From: Symbiodinium natans
Taxonomy: Eukaryota; Sar; Dinophyceae; Suessiales; Symbiodiniaceae
Reading direction: 5' to 3'
NCBI GenBank assembly: GCA_905221605.1
Contig: CAJNDS010002190.1
Location: 1 to 62,000, forward strand
Length of the DNA stretch: 62,000 nucleotides
In this document: positions 61,105 to 62,000 of the stretch, one piece after another
Layout: each line of letters begins with the position of its first letter
How positions within the stretch are numbered: the stretch's first letter is position 1
Made by a program: the position numbers and the translations under genes
The notes under the pieces: generated by a model
What the model was told of the DNA's origin: nothing
The model's database searches: none
Seen by the model: the letters and a program-made list of their open reading frames with translations, nothing else

Positions 61105-62000
61105 GCTGTACTACCCAAGTCATATCCCCGATACAAATCCTGCACGCTACCAAGGCCTCAGCAACCCGAAGCCTGACACCCTATAAACCCTGTACTGCCA
61201 TAAGTCACCCTAAACCCTAAACCCTAAACCCTAAACCCTAAACCCTAAACCCTAAACCCTAAACCCCATATTGGTAACACGATGTAGGACCATCTTCCTG
61301 GGGTTCGATTAGTCCTCAAGCACAGTGCTTTTGTGACAAGCAGGTTCCGCTTGCGAGCAGCGTGGATCGACTTAGGCTTTAGGGTGTTGTTTAGGGTTTA
61401 AGGTTTAGGGTTTAGGGTTTAGGGTTTAGGATGTAGGATTTAGGATTTAGGATTTAGGGTTCAGGCTTTAGGGTGTTGGGGAGCTTTGGGGGTTTTGAGG
61501 GTCTAGGGTTTAGGGGTTTTGGGGGTTTAGGGTTTAGGGGCTTAGGATTTAAAGGTTTAGGGTCCGGGTGTAGGGTCTTGGGTTTAGGGTTTCAGGGGTT
61601 TAGGTGGGGTTCGGTAAAACATCGAGGTGGAGGGTCTTGCGGGGTGCCATTGGTTTTGGCTTAAGGGTTAAGGGTTAAGGGTCAAGGGTCAAGGGTCAAG
61701 GGTCAAGGGTTAAGGGTTAAGGGTTAAGGGTTAAGAGTTTAGGGTTTAGGGTTTAGGGTTTAGGGTTTAGGGTTTAGGCACTTCGGTTGCAGGCTGTGAG
61801 GGTTGAGGTTCAGGGGGGCTGCCTTGAGGTCCCTGGGTCGCCTTTAGGAGGGGTTACAGGAGATTTTTAAAGTAAGATTTGATGGTAGGTTCCCTAAACC
61901 CTAAACCCTAAACCCTAAACCCTAAATCCTAAGTCCTAAACCCTGAACCCTAAACCCTACACCCTACACCGAAACCCTGAATCCTAAACCCTACGGATAG
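61105..62000. other. Arrays and islands to window end
   Basis: CCCTAAA at 61208-61266. A possible minus exon at about 61290-61375 (stretch HAARKRNLLVTKALCLR). TTTAGGG variants at 61378-61620. TTAAGGG/TCAAGGG block at 61672-61736, then TTTAGGG to 61779. CCCTAAA variants at 61892-61994. The window ends in ordinary sequence, so this is not a chromosome terminus. Confidence 0.6.

Overview
This window looks like a dinoflagellate nuclear chromosome segment. The evidence is three-fold. Plant/alveolate-type telomere motifs (TTTAGGG on one strand, CCCTAAA on the other) occur everywhere. The one gene I can reconstruct completely has introns that start with GT, GC or GA and end with AG, a dinoflagellate habit. 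A LINE-type retroelement carries reverse transcriptase and RNase H. There are no bacterial-style genes, no CRISPR array, and no rRNA or tRNA gene that I can support. Telomere motifs are sparse and short in 1-13 kb and very dense from about 13 kb to the end. They are interstitial: dozens of arrays in both orientations separate 60-300 bp islands of ordinary sequence.

The key observation is that many of these islands are exons and the arrays are intron sequence. On the minus strand, 28585 down to 19458, twelve small exons splice in frame into a complete 151-residue ubiquitin-conjugating enzyme of the UBC13/UBE2N type. All eleven introns contain telomere-like repeats. Downstream (19328-18780) and far upstream (45653-44884) are two more phase-consistent multi-exon genes that I do not recognise. 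Some of their introns, 45, 67 and 94 bp long, are almost nothing but telomere-type repeat. Several introns or arrays are flanked by 7-13 bp direct repeats, as expected if they were inserted with target-site duplication, like introner elements.

Layout: 1-13 kb is mostly low-copy sequence with local duplications (552-929, about 2736-4690, 8880-9000) and a few possible exons. 13.4-14.2 kb holds a foldback element and a long TTCATA/TTTATA microsatellite. 14465-17253 is a 5'-truncated LINE with a perfect 16-bp target-site duplication, nested in a foldback (MITE-like) element. 17.3-19.3 kb and 19.4-28.6 kb hold the two minus-strand genes. 28.6-62 kb alternates islands, telomere arrays, homopolymer G/C runs, AT microsatellites and at least six families of short foldback elements. 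Both telomere arrays and the LINE interrupt copies of these elements, so insertion is ongoing on an evolutionary scale.

The most interesting hypothesis is that telomere-repeat arrays act as intron donors in this genome. The G-strand repeat itself contains GT and TTTAG at every unit, so an inserted array can be spliced out. Outside the reconstructed genes, exon calls rest only on open frames and splice-like borders and are of low confidence.
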